DNA from: Lachnospiraceae bacterium
GTDB lineage: Bacteria; Bacillota_A; Clostridia; Lachnospirales; Lachnospiraceae
Length of the DNA: 22,394 bases
Assembly (NCBI GenBank): GCA_017516285.1
Contig: JAFXDD010000008.1
Location: forward strand, 1-22,394
Direction: 5' to 3'
The notes beneath the pieces are model-generated. The model did no database searches, was not told where the DNA came from, and was given only the letters and a program-made list of their open reading frames with translations. Below, piece by piece: positions 7,987-15,296 of the stretch (positions are counted from its first letter, which is position 1; every line of letters starts with the position of its first letter). A program made the position numbers and the translations under genes.

Positions 7987-9249
7987 ATGGCACTTAGTAA
8001 AAAGCCGGTGACCGGCATGAAGGATATACTGCCACAGGAGATGGTGGTAAGAGATTATGTAATGGGTGTGATTAAGGAGACCTACGGTAAGTTTGGGTTT
8101 ACTCCTATTGAGACACCATGTGTGGAAAATATTTCCAACCTGTCCAATAAGCAGGGCGGAGAGAACGAGAAGTTGATTTTCAAGATTTTAAAAAGAGGCG
8201 AGAAGCTGAATCTTGAGACAGCGCAGAACGAGGCTGATTTGGTAGACGGTGGTCTTCGTTATGATTTGACAGTACCGCTGGTGCGTTTTTACAGTAATAA
8301 CGCAAACAACTTGCCAAGCCCTTTTAAGGCATTGCAGATGGGCAATGTATGGCGTGCTGACAGACCTCAGCGTGGCAGATACCGTCAGTTTATGCAGTGT
8401 GACATTGATATTTTAGGTGAGCCAAGCAATCTGGCTGAGATTGAGCTGATTTTGGCTACGACTACCACTTTGAGCAAGTTGGAGTTTAAGAATTTCCAGA
8501 TTCGTATCAACGACCGTCAGATTTTAAAGGCAATGGCAGCCTATGCAGGTTTTCCTGAGGAGTCTTATGACAGTGTATTTATTGTACTGGACAAGATGGA
8601 TAAGATTGGCATTGATGGCGTAAAGGCAGAGCTTGTGGAAATGGGCTATGGTGAGGATGTCTGTCAGAAGTACATGGATATGTTTATCGAGATAGAAGAA
8701 GCGGATAACGGTCCGGCATATATCGCAGATAAGCTTGCGGATTATCTGCCGGCAGGTGTGATGGCTTCCTTTATGGAGATTATCGATAGCGTACGTGCTA
8801 CCAAGGAAGATACCTTTGAAATTGTATTTGACCCGACTTTGGTTCGTGGTATGAGCTATTATACCGGTACGATTTTTGAAATTGCCATGCCGGAATTTGG
8901 TGGCAGCTGCGGTGGTGGCGGTCGTTACGACAAAATGGTAGGCAAGTTCACAGGCAATGATGTTCCTGCCTGTGGTTTCAGTATCGGCTTTGAGCGAATT
9001 ATCCTGCTTTTGATGGAGCGAGGCTTTACCGTGCCAAATGCGCCGGGGAAGGTGGCATACCTGATTGAAAAGGGTGTGTCCGGTGAGAGACTTTGCGAGA
9101 TAATAGCACAGGCACAGGCTGCCCGTAAGGATGGTACACAGGTGCTGGTGGCTCGCATGAACAAGAACAAAAAGTTCCAGAAGGACAACCTGATGAAGGA
9201 AGGATATCAGGACTTCGTAGAGTTTTATAAAGATTCTTTAAAGAATTAG
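7987..9249 (+). CDS. hisS: Histidyl-tRNA synthetase
   Basis: Class II aminoacyl-tRNA synthetase charging tRNA-His. Motif 2 is R-A-D-R-P-Q-R-G-R-Y-R-Q-F-M-Q-C-D (from R123). The histidine-binding segment reads L-V-R-G-M-S-Y-Y-T-G-T-I-F-E around residues 285-298, with M-S where the family normally has L-D. G-G-G-R-Y-D and the motif 3 G-F-E-R-I follow. The C-terminal anticodon domain is short (about 85 residues after motif 3) and lacks the usual closing segment. The ATG at 7987 follows AAAGG (7974-7978) and opens with M-A-L-S-K-K-P-V-T-G-M-K-D, the normal HisRS start. A TTG 43 codons upstream is not used. Product is 420 aa. It probably forms one transcript with aspS, 26 bases downstream. Confidence 0.93.
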   Translation: MALSKKPVTGMKDILPQEMVVRDYVMGVIKETYGKFGFTPIETPCVENISNLSNKQGGENEKLIFKILKRGEKLNLETAQNEADLVDGGLRYDLTVPLVRFYSNNANNLPSPFKALQMGNVWRADRPQRGRYRQFMQCDIDILGEPSNLAEIELILATTTTLSKLEFKNFQIRINDRQILKAMAAYAGFPEESYDSVFIVLDKMDKIGIDGVKAELVEMGYGEDVCQKYMDMFIEIEEADNGPAYIADKLADYLPAGVMASFMEIIDSVRATKEDTFEIVFDPTLVRGMSYYTGTIFEIAMPEFGGSCGGGGRYDKMVGKFTGNDVPACGFSIGFERIILLLMERGFTVPNAPGKVAYLIEKGVSGERLCEIIAQAQAARKDGTQVLVARMNKNKKFQKDNLMKEGYQDFVEFYKDSLKN

Positions 9250-9275
9250 TCAAATATAGAAAAGAGGGCAAAACA

Positions 9276-11078
9276 ATGGCAGAATCCATGAAGGGCTTAA
9301 AGCGTTCCCACAGATGTGGTGAAGTATCCAATACATTAATCGGCCAGACCGTTACTGTGATGGGCTGGGTGCAGAAGCAGAGAAATAAGGGCGGTATTAT
9401 TTTTGTAGATTTACGTGATCGTTCCGGTATTTTGCAGGTTATTTTTGAAGAAAGCGAATGCGGCACAGAGGCTTTTGAGAAAGCTGAAAAGCTGCGCAGT
9501 GAGTTTGTAGTAGCAGTAGTAGGTACCGTAAATAAGCGTGCCGGTGCAGCGAATGAAAATCTGGCTACCGGTGATATTGAAATTGTGGCAAAGGAAGTTC
9601 GTATTTTATCCGAGGCTGAGACACCTCCTTTCCCAATTGAGGCAGATTCCAAGACAAAGGAAGAATTGCGTTTAAAATATCGTTATTTGGATTTGAGAAG
9701 ACCTGACTTACAGCAGAAAATTATTCTCAGAAGTAAGATTGCTGCTAATATCAGAGCTTTCCTTGTTAACGAAGGTTTCCTGGAGATTGAGACTCCGATT
9801 TTAACGAAGTCTACACCGGAGGGCGCAAGAGATTATTTAGTACCTAGCCGTGTGCATCCGGGTAGCTTTTATGCGTTGCCGCAGTCCCCGCAGATTTTCA
9901 AGCAGTTATTGATGTGTTCCGGTTATGATAGATATTTCCAAATTGCACGCTGCTTCCGTGATGAGGACTTACGTGCGGACAGACAGCCTGAATTTACGCA
10001 GGTGGATATGGAGTTGTCTTTTGTAGATGTAGAAGATGTTATTTCTGTAAATGAAAGAATGCTTCAGTATGTTTGTAAAGAAGCAATTGGTTTAGATGTA
10101 CAGCTTCCAATTCAGCGAATGACTTGGACAGAGGCTATGAATCGTTATGGTTCTGATAAGCCGGATACCCGTTTTGGCATGGAACTCACGGATGTTTCCG
10201 AAGTAGTGGCTAATTGTGGCTTTGGTGTATTTACCGGTGCCTTGGCAAATGGCGGCAGTGTGCGTGGTATCAATGCCAAAGGTCAGGCTGAAATGCCAAG
10301 AAAGAAAATCGATGCTTTGGTTGATTTTGCAAAGGGTTACGGTGCAAAGGGGCTTGCATATCTGTGCGTAATGCCTGACGGCAGCTACAAGTCTTCTTTT
10401 GCAAAGTTTATGACAGAGGAAGAGTTAAAGAGTTTAGTAGATGCAATGCAGGGTGAACCGGGAGACTTATTACTCTTTGCAGCTGACAAAAACAGCATTG
10501 TATGGAACGTTTTAGGTGGTTTACGTCTGGAATTAGGTCGTCAGATGGGACTTATCGATGATAATAAATTTAATTTCTTATGGGTTACAGAGTTCCCACT
10601 TTTAGAGTGGAGTGAGGATGATAATCGTTTTGTGGCAATGCATCATCCGTTTACCATGCCTATGGATGAAGACCTTCCGCTTCTGGACACAGACCCGGGC
10701 AAGGTTCGTGCAAAGGCTTACGATATCGTATTAAACGGTACAGAGCTGGGCGGTGGTAGTGTGCGTATTTTCCAGACAGACGTACAGGAAAAGATGTTCG
10801 AAGTATTAGGCTTCACTAAGGAAGCTGCTTACGATAGATTTGGTTTCTTATTAAATGCATTCAAGTATGGCGTGCCGCCACATGCAGGCTTGGCTTATGG
10901 TCTGGACAGACTGTGTATGCTTTTGGTAAAGGCTGACTCCATCCGAGAGGTTATTGCCTTCCCGAAGGTAAAGGATGCAAGCTGTCTCATGACCAATGCA
11001 CCTGACGTAGTAGATCCGAAGCAGTTAGAGGAGCTTCAGATTGCACTGGCTTTACAGGAAGAAGCTTCTGAGGAGTAA
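9276..11078 (+). CDS. aspS: Aspartyl-tRNA synthetase
   Basis: A 600-aa bacterial-type class II AspRS charging tRNA-Asp (or Asp and Asn if non-discriminating). The N-terminal OB anticodon-binding fold spans residues ~1-110 (V-M-G-W-V-Q-K-Q-R-N-K-G-G). The active-site stretch includes P-Q-S-P-Q-I-F-K-Q and R-C-F-R-D-E-D-L-R-A-D-R-Q-P-E-F-T-Q (motif 2). The bacterial GAD insertion lies at ~290-420, and motif 3 is G-L-D-R-L near 555. Length is typical. GAGGG about 8 bases upstream sets the ATG at 9276. The hisS-aspS order with a 26-base gap is common in Firmicutes. Tandem His and Asp synthetases suggest one mRNA. Confidence 0.97.
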   Translation: MAESMKGLKRSHRCGEVSNTLIGQTVTVMGWVQKQRNKGGIIFVDLRDRSGILQVIFEESECGTEAFEKAEKLRSEFVVAVVGTVNKRAGAANENLATGDIEIVAKEVRILSEAETPPFPIEADSKTKEELRLKYRYLDLRRPDLQQKIILRSKIAANIRAFLVNEGFLEIETPILTKSTPEGARDYLVPSRVHPGSFYALPQSPQIFKQLLMCSGYDRYFQIARCFRDEDLRADRQPEFTQVDMELSFVDVEDVISVNERMLQYVCKEAIGLDVQLPIQRMTWTEAMNRYGSDKPDTRFGMELTDVSEVVANCGFGVFTGALANGGSVRGINAKGQAEMPRKKIDALVDFAKGYGAKGLAYLCVMPDGSYKSSFAKFMTEEELKSLVDAMQGEPGDLLLFAADKNSIVWNVLGGLRLELGRQMGLIDDNKFNFLWVTEFPLLEWSEDDNRFVAMHHPFTMPMDEDLPLLDTDPGKVRAKAYDIVLNGTELGGGSVRIFQTDVQEKMFEVLGFTKEAAYDRFGFLLNAFKYGVPPHAGLAYGLDRLCMLLVKADSIREVIAFPKVKDASCLMTNAPDVVDPKQLEELQIALALQEEASEE

Positions 11079-11093
11079 CTGGCGGAGGTTGCT

Positions 11094-11756
11094 ATGACAT
11101 ATAAAATGTATCTTCTTCACACTGGTGATTTAGAAGATAAAGAATTGCAGCAGACTGCAATGGCACTTATGGATAACCACCGACAGGAACTTGTTCAAAA
11201 ATATGCAAAGGAAAAGGACCGGATGCGGGCTATAGCAGCCGGTCTTTTATTACAGGTAGGGTTTCTGGAGGCAGAGCCGGAGTGTGCAGGATGTAGGAGT
11301 ATAAAGCTTGAAAATGGGGTATGCTATAAAATGCAGACCGGGAGCTTGGTCAGGTGGCTTCAGAAAGCGTCACAGGCAGCTCTGCCAATTCCTTTGACTT
11401 ATGAAAAGGGAAGGCAGGGCAAGCCCTCTTGGAACAAACAGAAGCTTTTGCACATATTTCCTGGCAAAAGCTTATGGCATTTTAATTTGTCTCACTCCGG
11501 AGAGTACGCAGTGTTGGTGGTAGCAGACCGACCGGTTGGTGTGGATATCCAGGAAGCCAGAGAAACCAAGGGAATACCGGGAGGATACCGAGAGTTTAGC
11601 CGCATGGAGTCATATGTGAAATGTACCGGAGAAGGCTTTGGCAGGGGCTATAAGGCTTATGAGAGGTACGCCGGTAAGGTGCCGGGATATGAGTTTTTGG
11701 AGCAGCCGAAGCTTGTAGAAGAATATGCGTTGTGGCTCTGTTTTCAAAACGTATAG
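11094..11756 (+). CDS. Divergent Sfp-type 4'-phosphopantetheinyl transferase
   Basis: A 220-aa protein with the Sfp-superfamily core: F-N-L-S-H-S-G-E-Y-A followed by R-P-V-G-V-D-I-Q. Such enzymes move 4'-phosphopantetheine from CoA to a carrier-protein serine. The third motif, normally (W/F)xxKE(S/A)xxK, reads F-S-R-M-E-S-Y-V-K: Glu and the last Lys are kept and the first Lys is Met. The magnesium-binding E of G-(V/I)-D-I-E is Q. Only about 14 residues separate the D-I-Q motif from this third motif, against roughly 35-40 in Sfp, so the linker is shortened. GGAGG (11084-11088) sets the ATG, 15 bases after aspS. No carrier protein, NRPS or PKS gene is nearby. Activity is plausible but uncertain. 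Confidence 0.75.
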   Translation: MTYKMYLLHTGDLEDKELQQTAMALMDNHRQELVQKYAKEKDRMRAIAAGLLLQVGFLEAEPECAGCRSIKLENGVCYKMQTGSLVRWLQKASQAALPIPLTYEKGRQGKPSWNKQKLLHIFPGKSLWHFNLSHSGEYAVLVVADRPVGVDIQEARETKGIPGGYREFSRMESYVKCTGEGFGRGYKAYERYAGKVPGYEFLEQPKLVEEYALWLCFQNV

Positions 11757-11766
11757 AAATTAATAC

Positions 11767-11795
11767 TTTACTTTTATATAAAAAAGTAGTATATT
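11767..11795 (+). promoter_or_regulatory. Probable promoter of the thrS T-box transcript
   Basis: -35-like TTTACT (11767-11772), a 17-base spacer and -10 TATATT (11790-11795). Transcription would start near 11802, just ahead of T-box stem I. Confidence 0.6.
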
Positions 11796-11810
11796 AACAT
11801 ATATACAAAA

Positions 11811-12044
11811 CGTTGATGATGACAGTACCATTGCTTTATTTCTTACAGAGAGAGTTGCATTTGCTGGAAGCAGCTTAGGATAGCCACTGGGAAGACCACC
11901 TCGGAGTGACTTTAATACAGTCCGTCTTTCCGCGTTAAGGATAATGAAGTGGTCTGGGTATTCTCAGGCAACAAGGGTGGAACCGCGTATTTTACGTCCC
12001 TTGCATACATTACGTTCAGCGTAGTTTATGCGAGGGGCGTTTTT
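11811..12044 (+). promoter_or_regulatory. T-box leader (threonine), upstream of thrS
   Basis: The leader senses uncharged tRNA-Thr and lets transcription continue into thrS. Visible parts: GATGA and AGTA elements of stem I (11815-11828); the AGAGAG element near 11847-11854; the loop-E-like GAA followed by the specifier ACC (11895-11897), a Thr codon; the T-box core GGGTGGAACCGCG (11975-11987); and the competing terminator. A second ACC (11898-11900) follows directly, so the register is set by the GAA position and remains slightly uncertain; both read Thr. The antiterminator pairs AAGGG (11973-11977) with CCCTT (11998-12002). Confidence 0.92.
11994..12044 (+). terminator. T-box-controlled intrinsic terminator
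   Basis: A long stem-loop runs from ACGTCCCTTGCAT (from 11994) through loop TTCA to ATGCGAGGGGCGT (ends 12040), with a U tract to 12044. Its 5' arm overlaps the antiterminator partner of the T-box core, the expected mutual exclusion. Confidence 0.85.
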
Positions 12045-12101
12045 GAATGTAATTCTTTTATTGATGGGTTAATGAGCCCGAAAAGCAAGGAGGAAGAAAC
12101 G

Positions 12102-14054
12102 ATGAAAATCACATTAAAAGATGGCAGTGTCAAGGAATACAGCCAGGCAATGAGTATTTATGATATCGCTTTGGATATCAGTGAGGGTTTGGCCAGAGTA
12201 GCTTGCGCAGGTGAGTTAAATGGTGAGATTGTGGATTTAAGGACTATCGTAGAGGAAGATGCTGCATTAAATATTTTGACAGCAAATGACAAGGCAGGTC
12301 TTGCTACTATCAGACATACATGCTCTCACGTGCTAGCAGAGGCAGTAAAGAGAGTATTCCCGGAAGCAAAGCTGGCTATCGGTCCGAGCATTGACACAGG
12401 CTTTTATTATGATTTTGAGCATGAGCCATTTTCCAGAGAGGATTTGGATAAATTAGAAGCTGAGATGAAGAAAATCATCAAAGAAGGTGCTAAATTAGAA
12501 AAATTTACGATGCCTAGAAAAGAGGCTATGAAATTTATGGAGGAAAAGGGCGAACCATACAAGGTAGAGCTTATTCGTGATTTGCCGGAGGATGCGGTAA
12601 TCAGCTTCTACAGTCAGGGTGATTTTGTAGACCTTTGTGCCGGACCTCATCTGATGAGTACTAAGGGAATCAAGGCCTTTAAGCTTATTTCTTCTTCAGG
12701 TGCTTACTGGAGAGGTAAGTCTGAAAATGCCATGTTACAGCGTATTTACGGTACTGCTTTTAATAAAAAAGAAGAGCTTGCGGAATACTTAGAATATCTG
12801 GAAAGTGTGAAATTGCGTGACCATAATAGATTAGGCCGTGAAATGGAATTATTTACCACTGTGGATGTAATTGGTCAGGGGTTACCTCTTTTGATGCCAA
12901 AGGGTGCCAAGATGATTCAGACTATGCAGAGATGGATTGAGGATGAAGAGGAAAAACGTGGCTATGTTCGTACCAAGACTCCTCTGATGGCAAAGAGTGA
13001 TTTGTACAAAATCTCCGGTCATTGGGATCATTACAAGGATGGTATGTTTGTATTGGGGGATGAGGAAAAGGATAAGGAAGTATTTGCACTTCGTCCGATG
13101 ACCTGCCCATTCCAGTACTATGTTTACAAAGCAAGCCAGAAGTCTTATAGAGATTTGCCAATCCGTTATGGCGAGACATCGACCCTTTTCCGTAATGAGG
13201 ATTCCGGTGAAATGCACGGTTTGACACGTGTGCGTCAGTTTACCATTTCCGAAGGTCACTTAATTGTGCGTCCGGATCAGATGGTGGAAGAGTTTAAGGG
13301 TTGTCTGGCACTGGCAAAGTATTGCTTAGATACATTAGGCGTTGGTGAAGATGTAAGATATCGTCTTTCTAAGTGGGATCCAAACAACAAAGAAAAGTAC
13401 GTTGGTTCTGAAGAAGTTTGGGAAGAAACACAGGGACATATTCGTCAGGTTCTTACGGAGTTAGAAATTCCGTTCTTTGAAGAAGAGGGTGAAGCTGCAT
13501 TCTATGGTCCTAAGGTTGATATTCAGGCAAAGAATGTATACGGCAAAGAGGATACCATGATTACCATTCAGTGGGATGCTGTTTTGGCAGAACAGTTTGA
13601 TATGTATTATATTGACCAGAATGGCGAAAAGGTTCGTCCTTACATCATTCACAGAACCAGTATGGGCTGTTATGAAAGAACCCTTGCATGGTTGATTGAG
13701 AAGTATGAAGGTAAGTTCCCGACATGGCTGTGTCCGGAGCAGGTAAGAGTATTGCCTATTTCTGAAAAATATGCTGATTATGCAGCAAAGGTAGAGTCTG
13801 AATTAAAAGAAAATGGTATCCTTGCTACTACAGACAATCGTTCTGAAAAAATCGGCTTTAAGATTCGTGAGACCAGAAAGGCAAGACTTCCTTACATGTT
13901 AATTGTAGGAGAGCAGGAGGAAGCACAGGGACTTGTAGCGGTAAGAAGCCGTTTTGCAGGCGACGAAGGTCAGATGCCTTTAGATGATTTCATTGATATG
14001 ATTTGTAAGGAAATTCGTACAAAGACACGCCGTGAAGTGACTGTAGAACAGTAA
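12102..14054 (+). CDS. thrS: Threonyl-tRNA synthetase
   Basis: A 650-aa class II synthetase charging tRNA-Thr. Domains: N-terminal TGS (residues ~1-62); editing domain with H-T-C-S-H-V-L-A-E-A (HxxxH, ~68-77) and the later C-A-G-P-H; catalytic core with R-P-M-T-C-P-F-Q-Y-Y (zinc Cys) and motif 2 R-N-E-D-S-G-E-M-H-G-L-T-R-V-R-Q-F; C-terminal anticodon domain starting near V-R-V-L-P-I. I start at 12102: AAGGAGG (12087-12093) lies 8 bases upstream and M-K-I-T-L-K-D-G is the normal TGS start. A longer frame opening at 11949 would translate through the T-box and terminator, so I discard it. Expression is controlled by the T-box leader. Confidence 0.97.
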   Translation: MKITLKDGSVKEYSQAMSIYDIALDISEGLARVACAGELNGEIVDLRTIVEEDAALNILTANDKAGLATIRHTCSHVLAEAVKRVFPEAKLAIGPSIDTGFYYDFEHEPFSREDLDKLEAEMKKIIKEGAKLEKFTMPRKEAMKFMEEKGEPYKVELIRDLPEDAVISFYSQGDFVDLCAGPHLMSTKGIKAFKLISSSGAYWRGKSENAMLQRIYGTAFNKKEELAEYLEYLESVKLRDHNRLGREMELFTTVDVIGQGLPLLMPKGAKMIQTMQRWIEDEEEKRGYVRTKTPLMAKSDLYKISGHWDHYKDGMFVLGDEEKDKEVFALRPMTCPFQYYVYKASQKSYRDLPIRYGETSTLFRNEDSGEMHGLTRVRQFTISEGHLIVRPDQMVEEFKGCLALAKYCLDTLGVGEDVRYRLSKWDPNNKEKYVGSEEVWEETQGHIRQVLTELEIPFFEEEGEAAFYGPKVDIQAKNVYGKEDTMITIQWDAVLAEQFDMYYIDQNGEKVRPYIIHRTSMGCYERTLAWLIEKYEGKFPTWLCPEQVRVLPISEKYADYAAKVESELKENGILATTDNRSEKIGFKIRETRKARLPYMLIVGEQEEAQGLVAVRSRFAGDEGQMPLDDFIDMICKEIRTKTRREVTVEQ

Positions 14055-14064
14055 ATGGTATAAT
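14037..14064 (+). promoter_or_regulatory. Extended -10 promoter for the DUF1540 gene
   Basis: TGGTATAAT (14056-14064) is an extended -10 (TGnTATAAT) with a -35-like GTGACT (14037-14042) 16 bases upstream, overlapping the end of thrS. A second, weaker candidate is TTGAAT (14104-14109) with CATACT (14128-14133), which would place the start site inside the palindrome at 14139-14154. Confidence 0.6.
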
Positions 14065-14138
14065 GTATATTCAGTTGCATTTGCGAGAATTTGGCAACAG
14101 TAGTTGAATAATAAAATAAGGCCTGCGCATACTAAAAA

Positions 14139-14154
14139 TGACTTTATAAAGTCA
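14139..14154. repeat. Perfect 16-bp palindrome before the DUF1540 ribosome site
   Basis: TGACTTTATAAAGTCA reads identically on both strands. It ends where the AAAGGAGG ribosome site begins (14154). It could be a repressor operator or, in RNA, a hairpin next to the ribosome site. There is no U tract, so it is not a terminator. Confidence 0.7.
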
Positions 14155-14169
14155 AAGGAGGTATAAGAC

Positions 14170-14484
14170 ATGGCAGAATTAGGATGCAGCGTAAAAAACT
14201 GCGTATATAACAAAGAAGAGTACTGCTGTAAAGGTGATATTTTAGTTGGCGGTCGTAAAGCTAATCGTGAGGATGAAACCAGTTGTGAAAGCTTTGTAGA
14301 CAGAAGTCGTGACAGTTTTTCTAACAGTGCAGAGAAGCCATACAAAAATATCAGTATTGACTGTGAGGCAGAAAATTGTAAATACAATCACAGCCTGCGT
14401 TGTGTGGCAGAACATGTAGATATTCGCGGCAACGGTGCAGGAAGCAGCGGCGGTACTCTGTGCGCTACGTTTACAGAAGCATAA
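14170..14484 (+). CDS. Small protein with two DUF1540 cysteine domains
   Basis: A 104-aa protein with two DUF1540-like repeats. Each begins C-x4-C: C6/C11 then C19, C20, C39; C65/C70 then C78, C98. The repeats start L-G-C-S-V-K-N-C-V-Y-N and I-D-C-E-A-E-N-C-K-Y-N, which are clearly related. The spacing suggests each repeat binds one metal ion, probably zinc. DUF1540 proteins are common in Clostridia and have no settled function. There is no signal peptide or membrane segment, so it is probably cytosolic. A strong AAAGGAGG site lies 8 bases before the ATG. It sits alone between thrS and the infC operon with its own promoter and a palindrome in its leader, which suggests separate regulation. 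Confidence 0.85.
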   Translation: MAELGCSVKNCVYNKEEYCCKGDILVGGRKANREDETSCESFVDRSRDSFSNSAEKPYKNISIDCEAENCKYNHSLRCVAEHVDIRGNGAGSSGGTLCATFTEA

Positions 14485-14521
14485 AAAAACACAAAAATTT
14501 TAAAAATATCAAAATAATCTA

Positions 14522-14550
14522 TTGACATTTAATGGATACTGTGGTAAGTT
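14522..14550 (+). promoter_or_regulatory. Promoter of the infC-rpmI-rplT operon
   Basis: Perfect -35 TTGACA (14522-14527), a 17-base spacer and a weak -10 TAAGTT (14545-14550) preceded by TGG, giving an extended -10. It starts a leader of about 190 bases before infC. Confidence 0.7.
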
Positions 14551-14555
14551 ATTTG

Positions 14556-14716
14556 AGTGTGTGAGTAAGACTCGCACGAAGAACAACCAAGCAGAGTATC
14601 CACTCTCACCCTGCGGCTTTGAGGTGCTGGCAGGCGTCAATAGTTCTTAACGATCACATTTTATTTTGTGAGGTATCGTGAGTTACTAAGTGGATAGTCT
14701 GACTATCCACTTTTTT
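14556..14716 (+). promoter_or_regulatory. infC operon leader (L20-type autoregulatory leader)
   Basis: The leader carries several hairpins. GTGTGAG pairs with CTCGCAC near 14558-14577, CCTGC (14610-14614) with GCAGG (14630-14634), and a CGAT/ATCG plus CACA/TGTG hairpin sits at about 14650-14678. The terminator follows. TATCCACT (14597-14604) is exactly complementary to AGTGGATA (14689-14696) in the terminator's 5' arm, so an alternative long-range fold would open the terminator. In Bacillus, ribosomal protein L20 binds such a leader to cause premature termination. The same logic is inferred here from position and pairing. Confidence 0.75.
14688..14716 (+). terminator. Leader attenuator terminator before infC
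   Basis: AAGTGGATAG (14688-14697), loop TCTGA, then CTATCCACTT (14703-14712), a perfect 10-bp stem followed by a run of T. It lies only 29 bases before the infC start, so it must be conditional. Confidence 0.92.
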
Positions 14717-14731
14717 AGTTTTTTCTTATTT

Positions 14732-14737
14732 GGAGGG
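14732..14737 (+). promoter_or_regulatory. Ribosome site that fixes an ATT start for infC
   Basis: GGAGGG sits 7 bases before ATT at 14745. A TTG at 14730 overlaps the site itself, and the ATG at 14760 lies 22 bases away with no site of its own. ATT is therefore the best start, as known for infC in E. coli and Bacillus. Confidence 0.75.
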
Positions 14738-14744
14738 CAAAGCC

Positions 14745-15260
14745 ATTAGTAACGAATTAATGATTAACGAACAAATCAGAGACAAGGAAATCCGTCTCAT
14801 CGGAACAGAAGGCGAACAGTTAGGTATCATGTCTTCTCGCGATGCACTTAGACTTGCAGAGGAAGCAGGTCTGGACTTAGTCAAGATTGCACCGAATGCA
14901 AAACCACCTGTATGCAAGATTGTGGATTACGGAAAGTATCGCTATGAGCAGATTCGTAAGGAAAAGGAAGCAAAAAAGAAGCAGAAGGTAATCGAGGTAA
15001 AGGAAATTCGTTTATCTCCAAACATCGATACTAATGACTTGAATACCAAGATGAATGCAGCCAGCAAATTCCTGACCAAGGGTGACAAGGTAAAGGTTAC
15101 CTTACGTTTTCGTGGTCGTGAAATGGCACATATGGCGAACAGCAAGCATCTTTTAGATGACTTCGCCACCAATTTAGCAGACATAGCCAATATTGAAAAG
15201 GCTCCGAAGGTGGAAGGCAGAAGCATGACTATGTTCTTAGCACCAAAATCCAAGAAATAG
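14745..15260 (+). CDS. infC: Translation initiation factor IF-3
   Basis: A 171-aa IF-3 that binds the 30S subunit, blocks 50S joining and proofreads start codon and initiator tRNA. The N-terminal domain (I-N-E-Q-I-R-D-K-E-I-R-L-I-G) is followed by the lysine-rich linker (K-E-K-E-A-K-K-K-Q-K) near residue 80. The C-terminal domain has K-E-I-R-L-S-P-N-I-D and K-V-K-V-T-L-R-F-R-G-R-E-M. Length is normal. The preferred start is the rare codon ATT at 14745; an ATG at 14760 would remove five residues. IF-3 discriminates against non-standard starts, so an ATT start makes its own synthesis self-limiting. First gene of infC-rpmI-rplT, under the leader attenuator. Confidence 0.95.
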   Translation: MSNELMINEQIRDKEIRLIGTEGEQLGIMSSRDALRLAEEAGLDLVKIAPNAKPPVCKIVDYGKYRYEQIRKEKEAKKKQKVIEVKEIRLSPNIDTNDLNTKMNAASKFLTKGDKVKVTLRFRGREMAHMANSKHLLDDFATNLADIANIEKAPKVEGRSMTMFLAPKSKK

Positions 15261-15296
15261 TGCTAAGACCGAAAAAGATTATAGGAGGAACTCGAC

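Noticed and set aside
9026..9652. 208-codon antisense frame across hisS and aspS
   Set aside because: It spans the junction of two certain genes, has no ribosome site or promoter, and the protein looks like a low-complexity mirror of the sense codons. Similar antisense frames at 4032-4568 and 5094-5651 are rejected for the same reason.
11442..11473. Inverted repeat AAGCTTTTG / CAAAAGCTT inside the phosphopantetheinyl transferase gene
   Set aside because: It is in mid-gene, the loop is long, no U tract follows, and the codons read normally. It is probably chance.
11949..12101. N-terminal extension of thrS
   Set aside because: It would translate the T-box core and terminator; the true start has AAGGAGG and the standard TGS opening.
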